Positions 34,421 through 42,845 of a stretch of 64,000 nucleotides of DNA are shown piece after piece (positions within the stretch are counted from its first letter, which is position 1; each line of letters starts with the position of its first letter). Made by a program: the position numbers and the translations under genes. Origin of the DNA: Streptomyces sp. NBC_01235 (lineage in GTDB: Bacteria > Actinomycetota > Actinomycetes > Streptomycetales > Streptomycetaceae); the NCBI RefSeq assembly GCF_035989285.1, contig NZ_CP108513.1, positions 10,602,001-10,666,000 of the forward strand. Direction: 5' to 3'. The notes under the pieces were generated by a model. It was not told the origin of the DNA. It was given only the letters and a program-made list of their open reading frames with translations, and did not search any database.

Positions 34421-34542
34421 CGCGATCGGCTCAGCCGTCGGAGCGGATGGGCAGGCGTCGGAGGCGGTGGTCGGGCGGCGGGCAACCGAACAACTCGGAG
34501 CTGCTCCGCCGCCGGACCGGGACCGCTCAGTCGCTCATGGCG

Positions 34543-34953
34543 TCATGGCGTCATGGCCTCGCGGACGAGCGCTGTGTCGACGAACTGCTCGAAGCGCACG
34601 ATGAGTCCGCCGCGTACGACGAAGTGGTGGGCGACGCGGACGTCGATCGGTTTGCCGGTGGCCTTGTTGGCGGCGGTGTAGCGGGCGAGAACGACGACGT
34701 TCTCGCCGTCGACGACGTAGGTGTCGTCGTGGGCGGTCCAGTCGTCCCAGTCCTGGCCGAGCTTCTCCATCACGTTGGCGGTGACCCCGTCGGGGGTGCG
34801 GTACGTGCCCGCGAGGGGGAAGCCGGCCATCTCCTTCCACTCCACGTCGGGGGCGAGGGTGGCCCGCAGGGCGGTCAGGTCGCCGGCGGCCGAGGCCAGG
34901 TACTGGCGGCGTACGACGTCGGCCGGAGCGGTGGATGCGGCGAACTCGGTCAT
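34543..34953 (-). CDS. SnoaL/ketosteroid-isomerase-like (NTF2-fold) protein
   Basis: 136 residues, alpha+beta barrel of the NTF2-like family: DVVRRQYLASAAGDLTALRATLAPDVEW, GTYRTPDGV, VLARYTA and HHFVVRGGLIVRFEQFVD. Members bind or isomerise small hydrophobic molecules. Third gene of an operon with an MBL-fold protein (1-nt gap) and a DsbA-like protein. The substrate cannot be read from sequence. Confidence 0.82.
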   Translation of the reverse strand: MTEFAASTAPADVVRRQYLASAAGDLTALRATLAPDVEWKEMAGFPLAGTYRTPDGVTANVMEKLGQDWDDWTAHDDTYVVDGENVVVLARYTAANKATGKPIDVRVAHHFVVRGGLIVRFEQFVDTALVREAMTP

Positions 34954-34954
34954 G

Positions 34955-35761
34955 TCAGCCCCACTTCATCTCGCCCTTGGCGACCTTCGCCCCGATCTGG
35001 GCGGCGATCAGCATGCCGTTGTCGGGGTAGCGCTGGACGAGGGCGTCGGTCAGCGCGGCGCCGTCGGCGGCCTTGCCGAGCTCTTCCTCGAAGGCGAGGA
35101 GGTAGTCGCGGGTGGCGGTGATGGCGGAGGTGTCCGCCGGGGTGGCGGGCAGTCGGTGGCCGGGGACGACCAACTCCGGGTCGAGGGCAGCCATTTCGTC
35201 CAGGAGATCGATCCAGGTGGCGCGGTCGCCGGGGGTGGGGGTGTCGGCGACCCAGACGTGCTCCTGCTGGAAGAGCAGGACCCCGCCGAGGAGGGCGCGG
35301 TGCTCGGCCTGCCACAGGTAGTGTCGGTCGGGCAGACCGGCCGGGCCGCCCTTGAGCTCGAAGCGGTGGCCCTCCAGAGCGAGGTCGCCGGTCAGTGGGG
35401 TGAGGTCGACCAGGCGGGTGGGCAGGTTGGGGCCGAGCGCCTCCCACGCCTTGAGCTTGCCCTCGTAGGAGTGCTGGATGTGCTCGATGACGATCGGGGT
35501 GGCGACGAAGACGGCGTCCGGGAAGGCGTCGGCGAGGACCTCGGCGCCGAAGTAGAAGTCGGGGTCGGCGTGGCTGACGAAGACGGTCGTCAGCTTCTTG
35601 CCCGAGTCGAGGATCTCGGCGGCCAGGCGGTGGCCGTCGGCGCGGGTGAAGGCGGCGTCCACCAGCAGGGCATCGTTCTCGCCGGTGACGAGCGTGGCGG
35701 TCTTGTTCTTGCTGCCGGCCGGAAAGTCCAGGTCGAGGACCTTGAAGGAGAGGGTGCTCAT
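34955..35761 (-). CDS. Metallo-beta-lactamase-fold hydrolase
   Basis: 268 residues. MBL fold with LVDAAFTRADGHRL and a variant metal motif VSHADPDFYFGAE (H-x-D-P-D in place of H-x-H-x-D-H), then GGVLLFQQEHVWVADTP and VPGHRLP. The altered first motif suggests one metal or a different substrate class. Middle gene of the DsbA-MBL-SnoaL operon; ATG 35761 has GGAG upstream. Confidence 0.83.
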   Translation of the reverse strand: MSTLSFKVLDLDFPAGSKNKTATLVTGENDALLVDAAFTRADGHRLAAEILDSGKKLTTVFVSHADPDFYFGAEVLADAFPDAVFVATPIVIEHIQHSYEGKLKAWEALGPNLPTRLVDLTPLTGDLALEGHRFELKGGPAGLPDRHYLWQAEHRALLGGVLLFQQEHVWVADTPTPGDRATWIDLLDEMAALDPELVVPGHRLPATPADTSAITATRDYLLAFEEELGKAADGAALTDALVQRYPDNGMLIAAQIGAKVAKGEMKWG

Positions 35762-35803
35762 GGATGACTCCTTGCGGGGAGGGGCGGGTGGGGACGGGGA
35801 AGT

Positions 35804-36421
35804 TCAGTGGGTACGAAGGGCCGCCAGCCGTCGGTCGACCTCGTCGGCGGTGGCATGGCCGTGGGCCAGGGGAGTGGCCGAGTCGCCGTCGACGGCCAGC
35901 AGGGTGGGGAAGCCGGTGACGCCCAGCGAGGCGGACCGGTGGAAGTCGGAGCCGGCCGCCACCCGCACCTCGGACCCGTCGAAGGCGGCGACCACGGCGT
36001 CGGCGTCCAGCCCGGCCTCCTCGGCGACCTTCCGGTAGGTCGCGGCGTCGGAGAGGCTGAGGCCGTCGACGTAGAAGGCCCGCTGCAGGGTGACGGCCAG
36101 CTCGGCCGCACGGGCCGGCGCGGCCTGGCGCAGGGCGGCGACACCGCGCGCGGCGGCCTCCGAGTCCATCACGAACGAGTCGTCGGCGATCAGCCGCTCG
36201 TACGCCTCACCGAACTCGGCGCCGGTCAGCTCGGCGATCTTGGCATTCGCGCCCTGCACGTAGCCGAACTCGCGGATCGGCACCCGGCGCGACCCGGTGA
36301 ACAGGCCGCCGGAGACGACCTCGACCGGCAGTTCGGGATGGCGGGCGACGACCTGGCTCAGTGTTCCGGAGAACCCGTGCGACCAGCCGCAGTAGGCGTC
36401 GAAGACGTAGACGAGCTTCAT
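35804..36421 (-). CDS. DsbA/FrnE-family thioredoxin-fold protein
   Basis: 205 residues. Thioredoxin fold with helical insert: MKLVYVFDAYCGWSHGFSGTL carries a CGWS motif (one Cys, C-x-x-S), then PVEVVSGGLFTGS and the cis-Pro loop GVTGFPTLLAVDG. It is cytosolic; resembles FrnE/2-hydroxychromene isomerase relatives. ATG 36421 is preferred over the 36526 extension because homology begins at MKLVYVFD. First gene of the operon; faces a palindrome upstream likely bound by the neighbouring MarR protein. Confidence 0.84.
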   Translation of the reverse strand: MKLVYVFDAYCGWSHGFSGTLSQVVARHPELPVEVVSGGLFTGSRRVPIREFGYVQGANAKIAELTGAEFGEAYERLIADDSFVMDSEAAARGVAALRQAAPARAAELAVTLQRAFYVDGLSLSDAATYRKVAEEAGLDADAVVAAFDGSEVRVAAGSDFHRSASLGVTGFPTLLAVDGDSATPLAHGHATADEVDRRLAALRTH

Positions 36422-36467
36422 CGAAGACCTCGGCAGAGGAGTGGTGCCCGCGGGTTGCGGGCGATTC

Positions 36468-36498
36468 ATCTGACAAAACAGTAACTGACTCGTCAGAT
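36468..36498. promoter_or_regulatory. Candidate MarR operator
   Basis: CTGAC-TC-GTCAG (36485-36496), nested in a wider inverted repeat ATCTGAC (36468-36474) / GTCAGAT (36492-36498). It lies between the DsbA-like operon start and the MarR gene stop in an AT-richer promoter stretch. Confidence 0.5.
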
Positions 36499-36570
36499 AT
36501 TTCGACATGCTTGTGAGGTGGGACACACGGATGTGAGGTCACTGCATTGGCGCTGCCACTGGTCAGCAGG

Positions 36571-37065
36571 TCAGGGAAGGCGGGGCAGCAGGTCCCGAGC
36601 CGTGTGGCTGAGGATCCGGAGATCCTCCGTGAACCGCTTCCGGTCCGCCGCGGGCAGGGGGTCCACAAGGTATCGCTTGATGTTCTCCAGGTGGACCCGG
36701 GACGCGCGGACGACCGTCTCCTCGCCCAGCGCGGTCAGCCGCACCAGCCGCCCGCGCCGGTCGTCCGGATCCTCCGCGCGCTCGACCAGCCCGGCCGCCT
36801 CCATGCGGTCCACCAGCCGGGTGGCGCCGCCGGTCGTCAGGACCTGCTCCTGGGCGACGGCCCGCATCGAGAGCCCCGGCTCGCCCGCCCGGCCGAGGAT
36901 CAGCAGCACCTCGAACATCAGATGGCTGATACCGCACTCCACCTCGAGCGCCCGGCCGAGGATGTACTCCAGCCGGTTGGCCGCACCCTGCAGCCGGCCG
37001 AATGCCAGGATGAGTTCGTGATCCGCGGCCTCCTTCGCCGTCGTGATCTCCGCCTTCTCGCCCAC
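36571..37065 (-). CDS. MarR-family regulator
   Basis: 164 residues. Winged HTH: LMFEVLLILGRAGEPGLSMRAVAQEQVLTTGGATRLVDRMEAAGLV followed by the wing DPDDRRGRLVRLTALGEE. GTG start at 37065. It lies upstream of, and in the same direction as, the DsbA-MBL-SnoaL operon and probably represses it through the palindrome at 36468-36498. Ligand unknown. Confidence 0.88.
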   Translation of the reverse strand: MGEKAEITTAKEAADHELILAFGRLQGAANRLEYILGRALEVECGISHLMFEVLLILGRAGEPGLSMRAVAQEQVLTTGGATRLVDRMEAAGLVERAEDPDDRRGRLVRLTALGEETVVRASRVHLENIKRYLVDPLPAADRKRFTEDLRILSHTARDLLPRLP

Positions 37066-37147
37066 GGTCGTGCCGCCCCTCTGGTCGTCCCGATACCACC
37101 GTACCGATCATGCCTTGGACGGCTGGTAAGACCGTGGACATGAGCCG

Positions 37148-37321
37148 CTACGCCCCCGGGTGCAGCCCGAGCCGGCCGGGCGTCGGGTCGCCCTCGACCT
37201 CGCCGAAGTACAGGGCGAAGGTCTGCTTCCAGCGCTCGACCTCGGCTCGGTCGGCCATGAAACGGGGGAAGCCGGCCGGACTGCGGTCGGTGCCGAGAGA
37301 GGTGCGTGAGGCGGTGGCCAT
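37148..37321 (-). CDS. Small hypothetical ORF, possible gene fragment
   Basis: 57 residues beginning MATASRTSLGTD and ending FALYFGEVEGDPTPGRLGLHPGA. The text looks protein-like (balanced composition, GWK/FALYF segment) but there is no Shine-Dalgarno sequence and I do not recognise it. It may be the C-terminal end of a lost gene. It occupies most of the 390-bp gap between the MarR and DUF4132 genes. Confidence 0.3.
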   Translation of the reverse strand: MATASRTSLGTDRSPAGFPRFMADRAEVERWKQTFALYFGEVEGDPTPGRLGLHPGA

Positions 37322-37455
37322 CGACGGGGCGGGGCCGGTCCGGCGCTTCTGGTCGGTGACCCGGCCGCTGCCGGCGCCGGCTTTACTTCGGCGTGCGGGC
37401 GACGGGGCTGGTCCGAGTTGATCGCGTTGTCAGTGCCCCCTGTCATCATCTCGCC

Positions 37456-39963
37456 ATGTTGTACGACGCCTTGGTGGCCGAAACCCGTAGGAACGACTCG
37501 CTCGACGACGTGAGGTCCGCCGCGCTCCACCGCGTCCGCTGGCTCGTCGACCTCCTGGAGCGACAGCGGACCGAGTTCCGTCGGGCCATGGGGCACGAGC
37601 ACCGGCGATTCAGGGGCGCGGGCGCGGCGACCCAGGCCGAGCTCGAAGGGCGGCTCGCGGCCTGCGCGGACGAGGAGGGCAGGGCCGCGGTCCTGTGCCT
37701 CATGCTGGCCGCCCGCTTCGACGACACGAGCTTTTGGCAGTACGACGCCGAGATCGGGCCCTTGATCTCGCGGGTGCGCGGCTGGACGCCCGAGGAGGTC
37801 GCGGTGATGCTGCTGCGCGCGACCGAGTACCGCATGGGCTTCTGGTTCGCCGATGCGTTGGGGCTGGTCTTGAACGCCGCCGACCAGCTGGACGTCGACG
37901 GCCGCCGTGCGGTCGCGCCCTGGCTGCGACGCGCCCACACCGAACTCACGGACGCCACGGTCGAGGCGCGTTTGCGCGCGTCGCTCGCCCAGCGTCTGCG
38001 CGCGCTGCTCGCGAGCGTGGACGAGGCGCACATCCCCGAGGGACTGATCCCTGCCGACGCTCCCTGGGCCTTCCCGCTGAGCGACCGTGCGAAGGCCTCG
38101 CCGACGCCTGAACTGGCAAATTTTATAAGGCACTTGGCGAGTCTGTCGGGTCCGCGTCCCACGCAGGGATGGCGGCGGACGTGCCTCGAACTCGCGGACG
38201 CGGCGTCGGCGCGGGACCTCGTGGCCGACGTCCTGATGGCGCTGGCCGGGGACGATCCGCTGTGCAGCAGGGGACACGGTGCACACACCGGGTGGCTCCA
38301 CGGCGATCACCACTACCACTACGTCGTCCACCAGAAGGACGGGGACTTGGCGCGCGGCGTCGTCTGGGCGGCCGCGCTGACCGGCGGCCCGGCCGCGGTG
38401 CGGCATCTCGACGCGCTCGCTCTGCGGACCGGCGGCCTCGGAACCGGCATGGCCGAGGATCTCAAGCTGGCGGGCGCGGCGATCAACGCGCTGGCGGAGA
38501 CCGGCGATCCTGCCTCTGTGGAGGTGCTGTGGCGGTTGCGGACCCGCATCAAGCACCGTGCTCTGCGCAAGCAGCTCGACACGGCATTGGTGACGGCAGC
38601 CGGGAAGCAGGGCATCACCGCGGAGCAGCTCATCGAGCGCAGCGTGCCGGACCACAACCTGGCGCCGGACGGCTCGCTGGAACAGGAGTTGGGCGGACAC
38701 CGGGTACGGGTGGCGATCGAGGGAGCGGCGACCGTGCGGCTCAGCTTCACACGCCCCGACGGGCAGACGTCCCGCACGGCTCCGGCGGCGGTGAAGGACG
38801 GCTTCCCGGATGAGCTCCAGGAGTTGAAGGCCCTGGCCAAGGAGGTGCGGGGGACACTGTCGGGCGAGCGGGCCCGCGTCGAGGCGCTGATGTCGGCCGG
38901 CCGTGAGTGGCCGTACGACGAGTGGTGCCGCTACTACCGCGACCATCCCGTCACCGGGACCCTCGTCCGCGGTCTGATCTGGGAGTTCCGATACGTCGAG
39001 GATGCCGACGGCGAGTGGCGTGCGGTGGCACCGATGGCCGAGCCGCCCGGCCGGCCTGAGCGCGTCCGGTTGTGGCATCCGATCCGGGCGTCGAGGGGCG
39101 ACGTCAGGACGTGGCGGGAGCGGCTCGTCGCCGAGCGGCTGCGGCAGCCGTTCAAACAGGCCTTTCGGGAAATCTACCTGCTCACCCCGGCGGAGGAGGA
39201 GACCGGCGTCTACTCCAACCGGTTCGCCGCCCACGTCGTTCACTACCACCAGCTCTACGCGCTGTTCAAGGAACGCGGCTGGCAGGCCAATTTCCTCGGC
39301 CGGCACGACGGCGGCTACGACGGCAGGGCGCGGGCCGAGTTCGGCGACGGCGAGTGGCGGGCCTGCTTCCACCACGAGCCCGCCGCGGACGACGACGGCG
39401 GCGGCTACGCACCCGAGCACGCCGCGACCGACCAGGTCCGCTTCGAACGGCGGGACGGCCGGCGCTGGCGGGAGGCTGCGCTGGCGGAGGTGCCCAAGCT
39501 GGTGTTCAGCGAGGCGATGCGGGACGTCGATCTGTTCGTGGGCGTGACGTCGATCGCCGCCGATCCCGACTGGACCGACCGGGGCGAGGACCGCCATGCC
39601 GTGTACTGGCGGACGACCACGTTCGGTGCGCTGACGGCGAGCGCCGAGGTCCGCCGCGAGGCACTGGAGCGGATCCTGCCGCGCCTGAAGATCGCCGGCC
39701 GGTGCTCGCTCGACGGCCGCTTCCTGTCGGTCCGGGGGGACCTGGGAACATACAAGATCCATCTGGGCTCGGCCAACATCCTGATGGAACCCGACGACGC
39801 CTACCTGTGCATCGTCCCCTCGCGCGGCAAGGGCGACGGCAAGGTTTTCCTGCCGTTCGAGGACGAACGGCTCTCCCTGATCCTCAGCAAGGCATTCCTG
39901 CTCGCAGCCGACACCAAGATCACCGACGAGACCATCCTCCGCCAGATCAAGCGAGGTGCCTGA
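37456..39963 (+). CDS. DUF4132-domain protein
   Basis: 835 residues. The C-terminal third is the DUF4132 (MolR-like) domain: RPERVRLWHPI, WRERLVAERLRQPFKQAFREIYLLTPAEEET, GRARAEFGDG, KLVFSEAMRDVDLFVG and DDAYLCIVPS. The N-terminal two thirds are predicted helical repeats. The family has no established biochemical function; some members carry WGR domains, which this one lacks. ATG 37456. Its TGA overlaps the next ATG (TGATG), so the two proteins are made together. Confidence 0.82.
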   Translation: MLYDALVAETRRNDSLDDVRSAALHRVRWLVDLLERQRTEFRRAMGHEHRRFRGAGAATQAELEGRLAACADEEGRAAVLCLMLAARFDDTSFWQYDAEIGPLISRVRGWTPEEVAVMLLRATEYRMGFWFADALGLVLNAADQLDVDGRRAVAPWLRRAHTELTDATVEARLRASLAQRLRALLASVDEAHIPEGLIPADAPWAFPLSDRAKASPTPELANFIRHLASLSGPRPTQGWRRTCLELADAASARDLVADVLMALAGDDPLCSRGHGAHTGWLHGDHHYHYVVHQKDGDLARGVVWAAALTGGPAAVRHLDALALRTGGLGTGMAEDLKLAGAAINALAETGDPASVEVLWRLRTRIKHRALRKQLDTALVTAAGKQGITAEQLIERSVPDHNLAPDGSLEQELGGHRVRVAIEGAATVRLSFTRPDGQTSRTAPAAVKDGFPDELQELKALAKEVRGTLSGERARVEALMSAGREWPYDEWCRYYRDHPVTGTLVRGLIWEFRYVEDADGEWRAVAPMAEPPGRPERVRLWHPIRASRGDVRTWRERLVAERLRQPFKQAFREIYLLTPAEEETGVYSNRFAAHVVHYHQLYALFKERGWQANFLGRHDGGYDGRARAEFGDGEWRACFHHEPAADDDGGGYAPEHAATDQVRFERRDGRRWREAALAEVPKLVFSEAMRDVDLFVGVTSIAADPDWTDRGEDRHAVYWRTTTFGALTASAEVRREALERILPRLKIAGRCSLDGRFLSVRGDLGTYKIHLGSANILMEPDDAYLCIVPSRGKGDGKVFLPFEDERLSLILSKAFLLAADTKITDETILRQIKRGA

Positions 39964-40355
39964 TGGCCACCGTGACATTCCGGGACGAGACCGCGACGGG
40001 CAAGCCGCTCACCGAGTGGGAAGTCGCCGGGCTGCCCGAACGGATGACCGTACGGGAGCTGATCAGGCTCCGGGTCCGTGAGGAGGTCGCCCGGCACAAC
40101 GCCCGCCCGAGCAACCGCTTCAACGGCCTCGTCCGCCCCGACGACGCCGAGACCGAGCTGAACGGCTACCGACTCCGCGAGCCCCGCCGCATCGACTGGG
40201 AGCGTCAGGCCGAGATCGCCGAACGCGCCTTCCTGGCCAACGGGTTCTTCGTGCTGGCCGGCGATCGCCAGGTTGAGGACCTCGAGGAAGTCGTGGATCT
40301 CACCGCCGGTCCCGACCTGGTCTTCATCAAGCTCGTCGCCCTCGTCGGGGGCTGA
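39963..40355 (+). CDS. Small partner protein of the DUF4132 gene
   Basis: 130 residues, cytosolic. MATVTFRDETATGKPLTEWEV, ERMTVRELIRLRVREEVARHN, NGYRLREPRRIDWERQAEIAERAF and a beta-rich end VVDLTAGPDLVFIKLVALVGG. The N-terminal strand-strand-helix pattern resembles a beta-grasp (ubiquitin-like) start, but this is a guess from pattern. No catalytic motif seen. Overlaps the DUF4132 stop by one base, implying a stoichiometric complex. Confidence 0.72.
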   Translation: MATVTFRDETATGKPLTEWEVAGLPERMTVRELIRLRVREEVARHNARPSNRFNGLVRPDDAETELNGYRLREPRRIDWERQAEIAERAFLANGFFVLAGDRQVEDLEEVVDLTAGPDLVFIKLVALVGG

Positions 40356-40832
40356 GAGACCGGCACTTCTCAGCCGACGAGCCAAGCGTGTCTGCGGTTG
40401 CGCCGGGCGTCGATCCGGCGCTGACACCGGAGGCACGGCTATGGCGCGCCCCGGTGCGCGGCACCGGTCGGAGCGAGCTCAACCAGGATCAGGTGGGGCT
40501 TGCCGTCGTTCGGCGCTCAGTAGAAGCGGGAGATCCGCGGATGCCCGCCTCCCTTTCGCTGAGGGGTTCGCTTCGGCGGCGTGGCTGCGTACCTGATGGC
40601 GGTCCGGTTCATCGAGGAGTGCCCGAGTGCTGTGTCGACGGTGCAATGCAGCGCGACGCCAACTTCCGGGGCCTGCGAGGCCAAGCCCCGGTCCTGCGGT
40701 GCCAGTTCTCCGGACCGGGCGCCCTGCGCCGAGCCGGTACTCATGGGCGCGGCAGTCGCCCGGGCGGCACTGGTGCTGCACCGCAGAAGTTCGTGAGGGC
40801 CGCCGGAAGGCGGGTCTGGATGCGTCGAGTTG
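40356..40832. other. Intergenic DNA with a possible tyrosine-recombinase remnant
   Basis: No intact gene. On the minus strand at about 40530-40650 one frame reads GVALHCTVDTALGHSSMNRTAIRYA, reminiscent of the C-terminal 'LGHSS..tt..Y' of tyrosine recombinases, ending in a stop at 40517. It is too short and isolated to call a gene. Confidence 0.3.
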
Positions 40833-41290
40833 TCAGGTGAATGAGAAGTGGGCTGCGGCCTGGGCGGGCGTGGCCCCTTGACGGCGTCCGGGGACGTCGT
40901 GGACGGCGTTTGCGCCCTCGGAGCGCAGTTGGTCAGCCCCGGCGTGCCAGGCCATTTCTGCGGCGTAGGCGCGGACGTCTGCGGCGGTGATGTCAGTACG
41001 GTCTCGCCCCGAGTGCTGCTGGAGGAGAGCGCCGAGGTCCGGGGTGAAACGCAGCATGGTCACCGGGGCGTTGAAGCGCCCGGCGATGGCGATGAGGCGG
41101 GTGCGCGCTTGTGGGGTGACGTTCGTGGACTCGGCGACCGCTGTTCTTGTCCGGCGGCGAGCCGGGCGACGATCCTGCGGTCGCGTTCTTCGAAGATCCG
41201 AACGTCCGCCGCGTCGGTCTCAGGGTTGCTGGTGATATGCGTCAGGCCGATGAATTTGGCGCTGTCGGTCCACTGTTTCTGGGCTGGTCA
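40833..41290 (-). pseudogene. AAA/polynucleotide-kinase-like ATPase, C-terminal remnant
   Basis: Pieces ESTNVTPQARTRLIAIAGRFNAPVTMLRF and then LLQQHSGRDRTDITAADVRAYAAEM...VHDVPG follow the C-terminal part of small AAA/kinase proteins ('vdsTNv.p.aR..ll.iA.r...p...v.f'). The preceding frame (VRIFEERDRRIVARLAAGQ) is shifted, and the Walker A half is missing. A broken gene abutting the TetR gene. Confidence 0.5.
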
Positions 41291-41896
41291 GCCACGCACT
41301 GCAGCCAGGCACTCGTCGTACAGGTCCATGATGTCGCCCTTGCCGTCATTGTCGACCCACGTCATCGATGCGGCATCCAGGCATGCGAACGCCGTCGCGA
41401 TCACTGCGCGGGCCTTCACGCTCACGCTGCCGGTAGCAGCGTCCATGCGCGCCTCGATGAGCGGCAGCAGGTCCTCCTGGAATCGCAGTCGCTTTTCGAG
41501 CCAACCGGCACGCAGCGATGCGGTGTTGTGCAGGAGACGGAACCGCTCCAGGGCCTGTTCGCGGCTGTCGTGCAAGGCCAGTACGGCAGCAACCCCGGCG
41601 CGCAGGGCCTCCCAGACACCGACTTCGGCCGGCAGTTCGCTGATCGTGTCCGTCAGGACCTGCCCAAACCGGTTCTGGTTGCCACCGAGAAGGTCCTCCT
41701 TGGTGCCGAAGTAGCGGAAGAGGGTGCGCTGGGAGACACCGGCCTCTCGGGCGATCTGGGCGATGGTCGTCTCGTCGTAGCCCTGCTCGGTGAACAGGCG
41801 CAGAGCCGTCTCAAGGATCTCTCGGGAGGCCAGCTGCCGTGTCCGGTCCCACAGTGTGGCCGGTGCACCCCTCGCTGTCTCCGCTTCCTGCTTCAT
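41288..41896 (-). CDS. TetR-family regulator
   Basis: 202 residues. N-terminal HTH: ASREILETALRLFTEQGYDETTIAQIAREAGVSQRTLFRYFGTKEDLL; the rest is a helical ligand-binding domain with FACLDAASMTWVDNDG near the end. ATG 41896. Divergent from the SDR gene; a perfect 8-bp-arm palindrome (41943-41961) lies between them, so it most likely represses both itself and the SDR. Confidence 0.9.
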   Translation of the reverse strand: MKQEAETARGAPATLWDRTRQLASREILETALRLFTEQGYDETTIAQIAREAGVSQRTLFRYFGTKEDLLGGNQNRFGQVLTDTISELPAEVGVWEALRAGVAAVLALHDSREQALERFRLLHNTASLRAGWLEKRLRFQEDLLPLIEARMDAATGSVSVKARAVIATAFACLDAASMTWVDNDGKGDIMDLYDECLAAVRG

Positions 41897-41942
41897 GCGC
41901 CCAGCTTAACTCAGTGCTGCCAGAGTGATGCTCACGCGCAAC

Positions 41943-41961
41943 TTGGCAGTCGCTGCCAAGC
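41943..41961. promoter_or_regulatory. Probable TetR operator
   Basis: CTTGGCAG-TCG-CTGCCAAG, a perfect palindrome with a 3-bp centre, 47 bp upstream of the TetR start and about 110 bp before the divergent SDR. Confidence 0.72.
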
Positions 41962-42070
41962 GGTCGTACGCTGTCACACGGTGACCGTCGCGGCACGGCC
42001 CGCCGCCCACGGGCCGGAGCCGCTCACCGATCACCCCCCTGCCTCCCAGAAGTACGCGAAGGAACGCATC

Positions 42071-42784
42071 ATGTCTGCACCTGCAGCTTTGATCACCGGT
42101 GGAACCAGCGGCATCGGCAAGGCGACTGCTGAACTGCTCCACTCTCGCGGCTACCGCGTCATGGTCACCGGAGTCAGCAACCTCGCCAACGCCGGACTTC
42201 CCGAAGACGTCACGGTCGTCCGGGCCGACGCACGGTCCCTGCCGGACATCGACCGCGCAATGGAGCAGGCGCGCCGCCAATTCGGCTCCCTCGACCTGCT
42301 CTTCCTCAACGCGGGCATCTCCCGTCCCGGCCCGATCGAGTCAATCGGCGAAGACGCCTTCGATGCCCTGTTCGACATCAACGTCAAGGGCACCTTCTTC
42401 ACCCTGCAAAAGGCGCTCCCGCTCCTCAACGAGGGCGCCTCGGTCGTGTTCACCGTGGGCGCCGGTGAAGGGGTCGGAGCCGCCATGACAGCCGCCAAGG
42501 GCGCTCTGTTGCCCCTCATGCGGTCCCTCGCGCTCGAACTCGCCCCCCGCCGCATCCGCGTCAACGCCGTCAGCCCAGGACTGATCAACACCCCTGCCTA
42601 CAGCAAGATGGGTGTCTCCCAGGAAATGATCGACTCCTGGGCCCGGGACGTCCCGCTTGGCCGCGTCGGCGCTCCCGCCGATATCGCCGAAGCCGTGGCC
42701 TTCCTCGCTTCGGACGCCGCCGGCTACATCACCGGCGACAATCTCATCGTCTCCGGAGGCATGGGTGTTCACGCCCGCCCCTGA
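42071..42784 (+). CDS. SDR-family protein lacking the catalytic Ser/Tyr
   Basis: 237 residues of the classical short-chain dehydrogenase fold: cofactor loop TGGTSGIGKATAEL, NAG in LLFLNAGIS, and PG in VNAVSPGLINTP. At the active site the usual YxxxK reads MTAAK (AAMTAAKGALL), so Tyr is replaced by Met, and the Ser two turns earlier is replaced in FTVGAGEG. It may bind NAD(P) without dehydrogenase activity, or use other residues. ATG 42071; sits opposite the TetR gene and is probably its target. Confidence 0.85.
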   Translation: MSAPAALITGGTSGIGKATAELLHSRGYRVMVTGVSNLANAGLPEDVTVVRADARSLPDIDRAMEQARRQFGSLDLLFLNAGISRPGPIESIGEDAFDALFDINVKGTFFTLQKALPLLNEGASVVFTVGAGEGVGAAMTAAKGALLPLMRSLALELAPRRIRVNAVSPGLINTPAYSKMGVSQEMIDSWARDVPLGRVGAPADIAEAVAFLASDAAGYITGDNLIVSGGMGVHARP

Positions 42785-42845
42785 CGAGCAGTTCCGCACT
42801 CGGCTCCGACCCGGAACGTTCACCGGGGCCGGCGATCAGGCTGCG

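Noticed and set aside
37108..39978. Minus-strand frame of 956 codons opposite the DUF4132 gene
   Set aside because: Longer than the real gene but repetitive Arg/Gly/Pro text; the plus-strand gene is coupled to a partner and has recognisable domain text.
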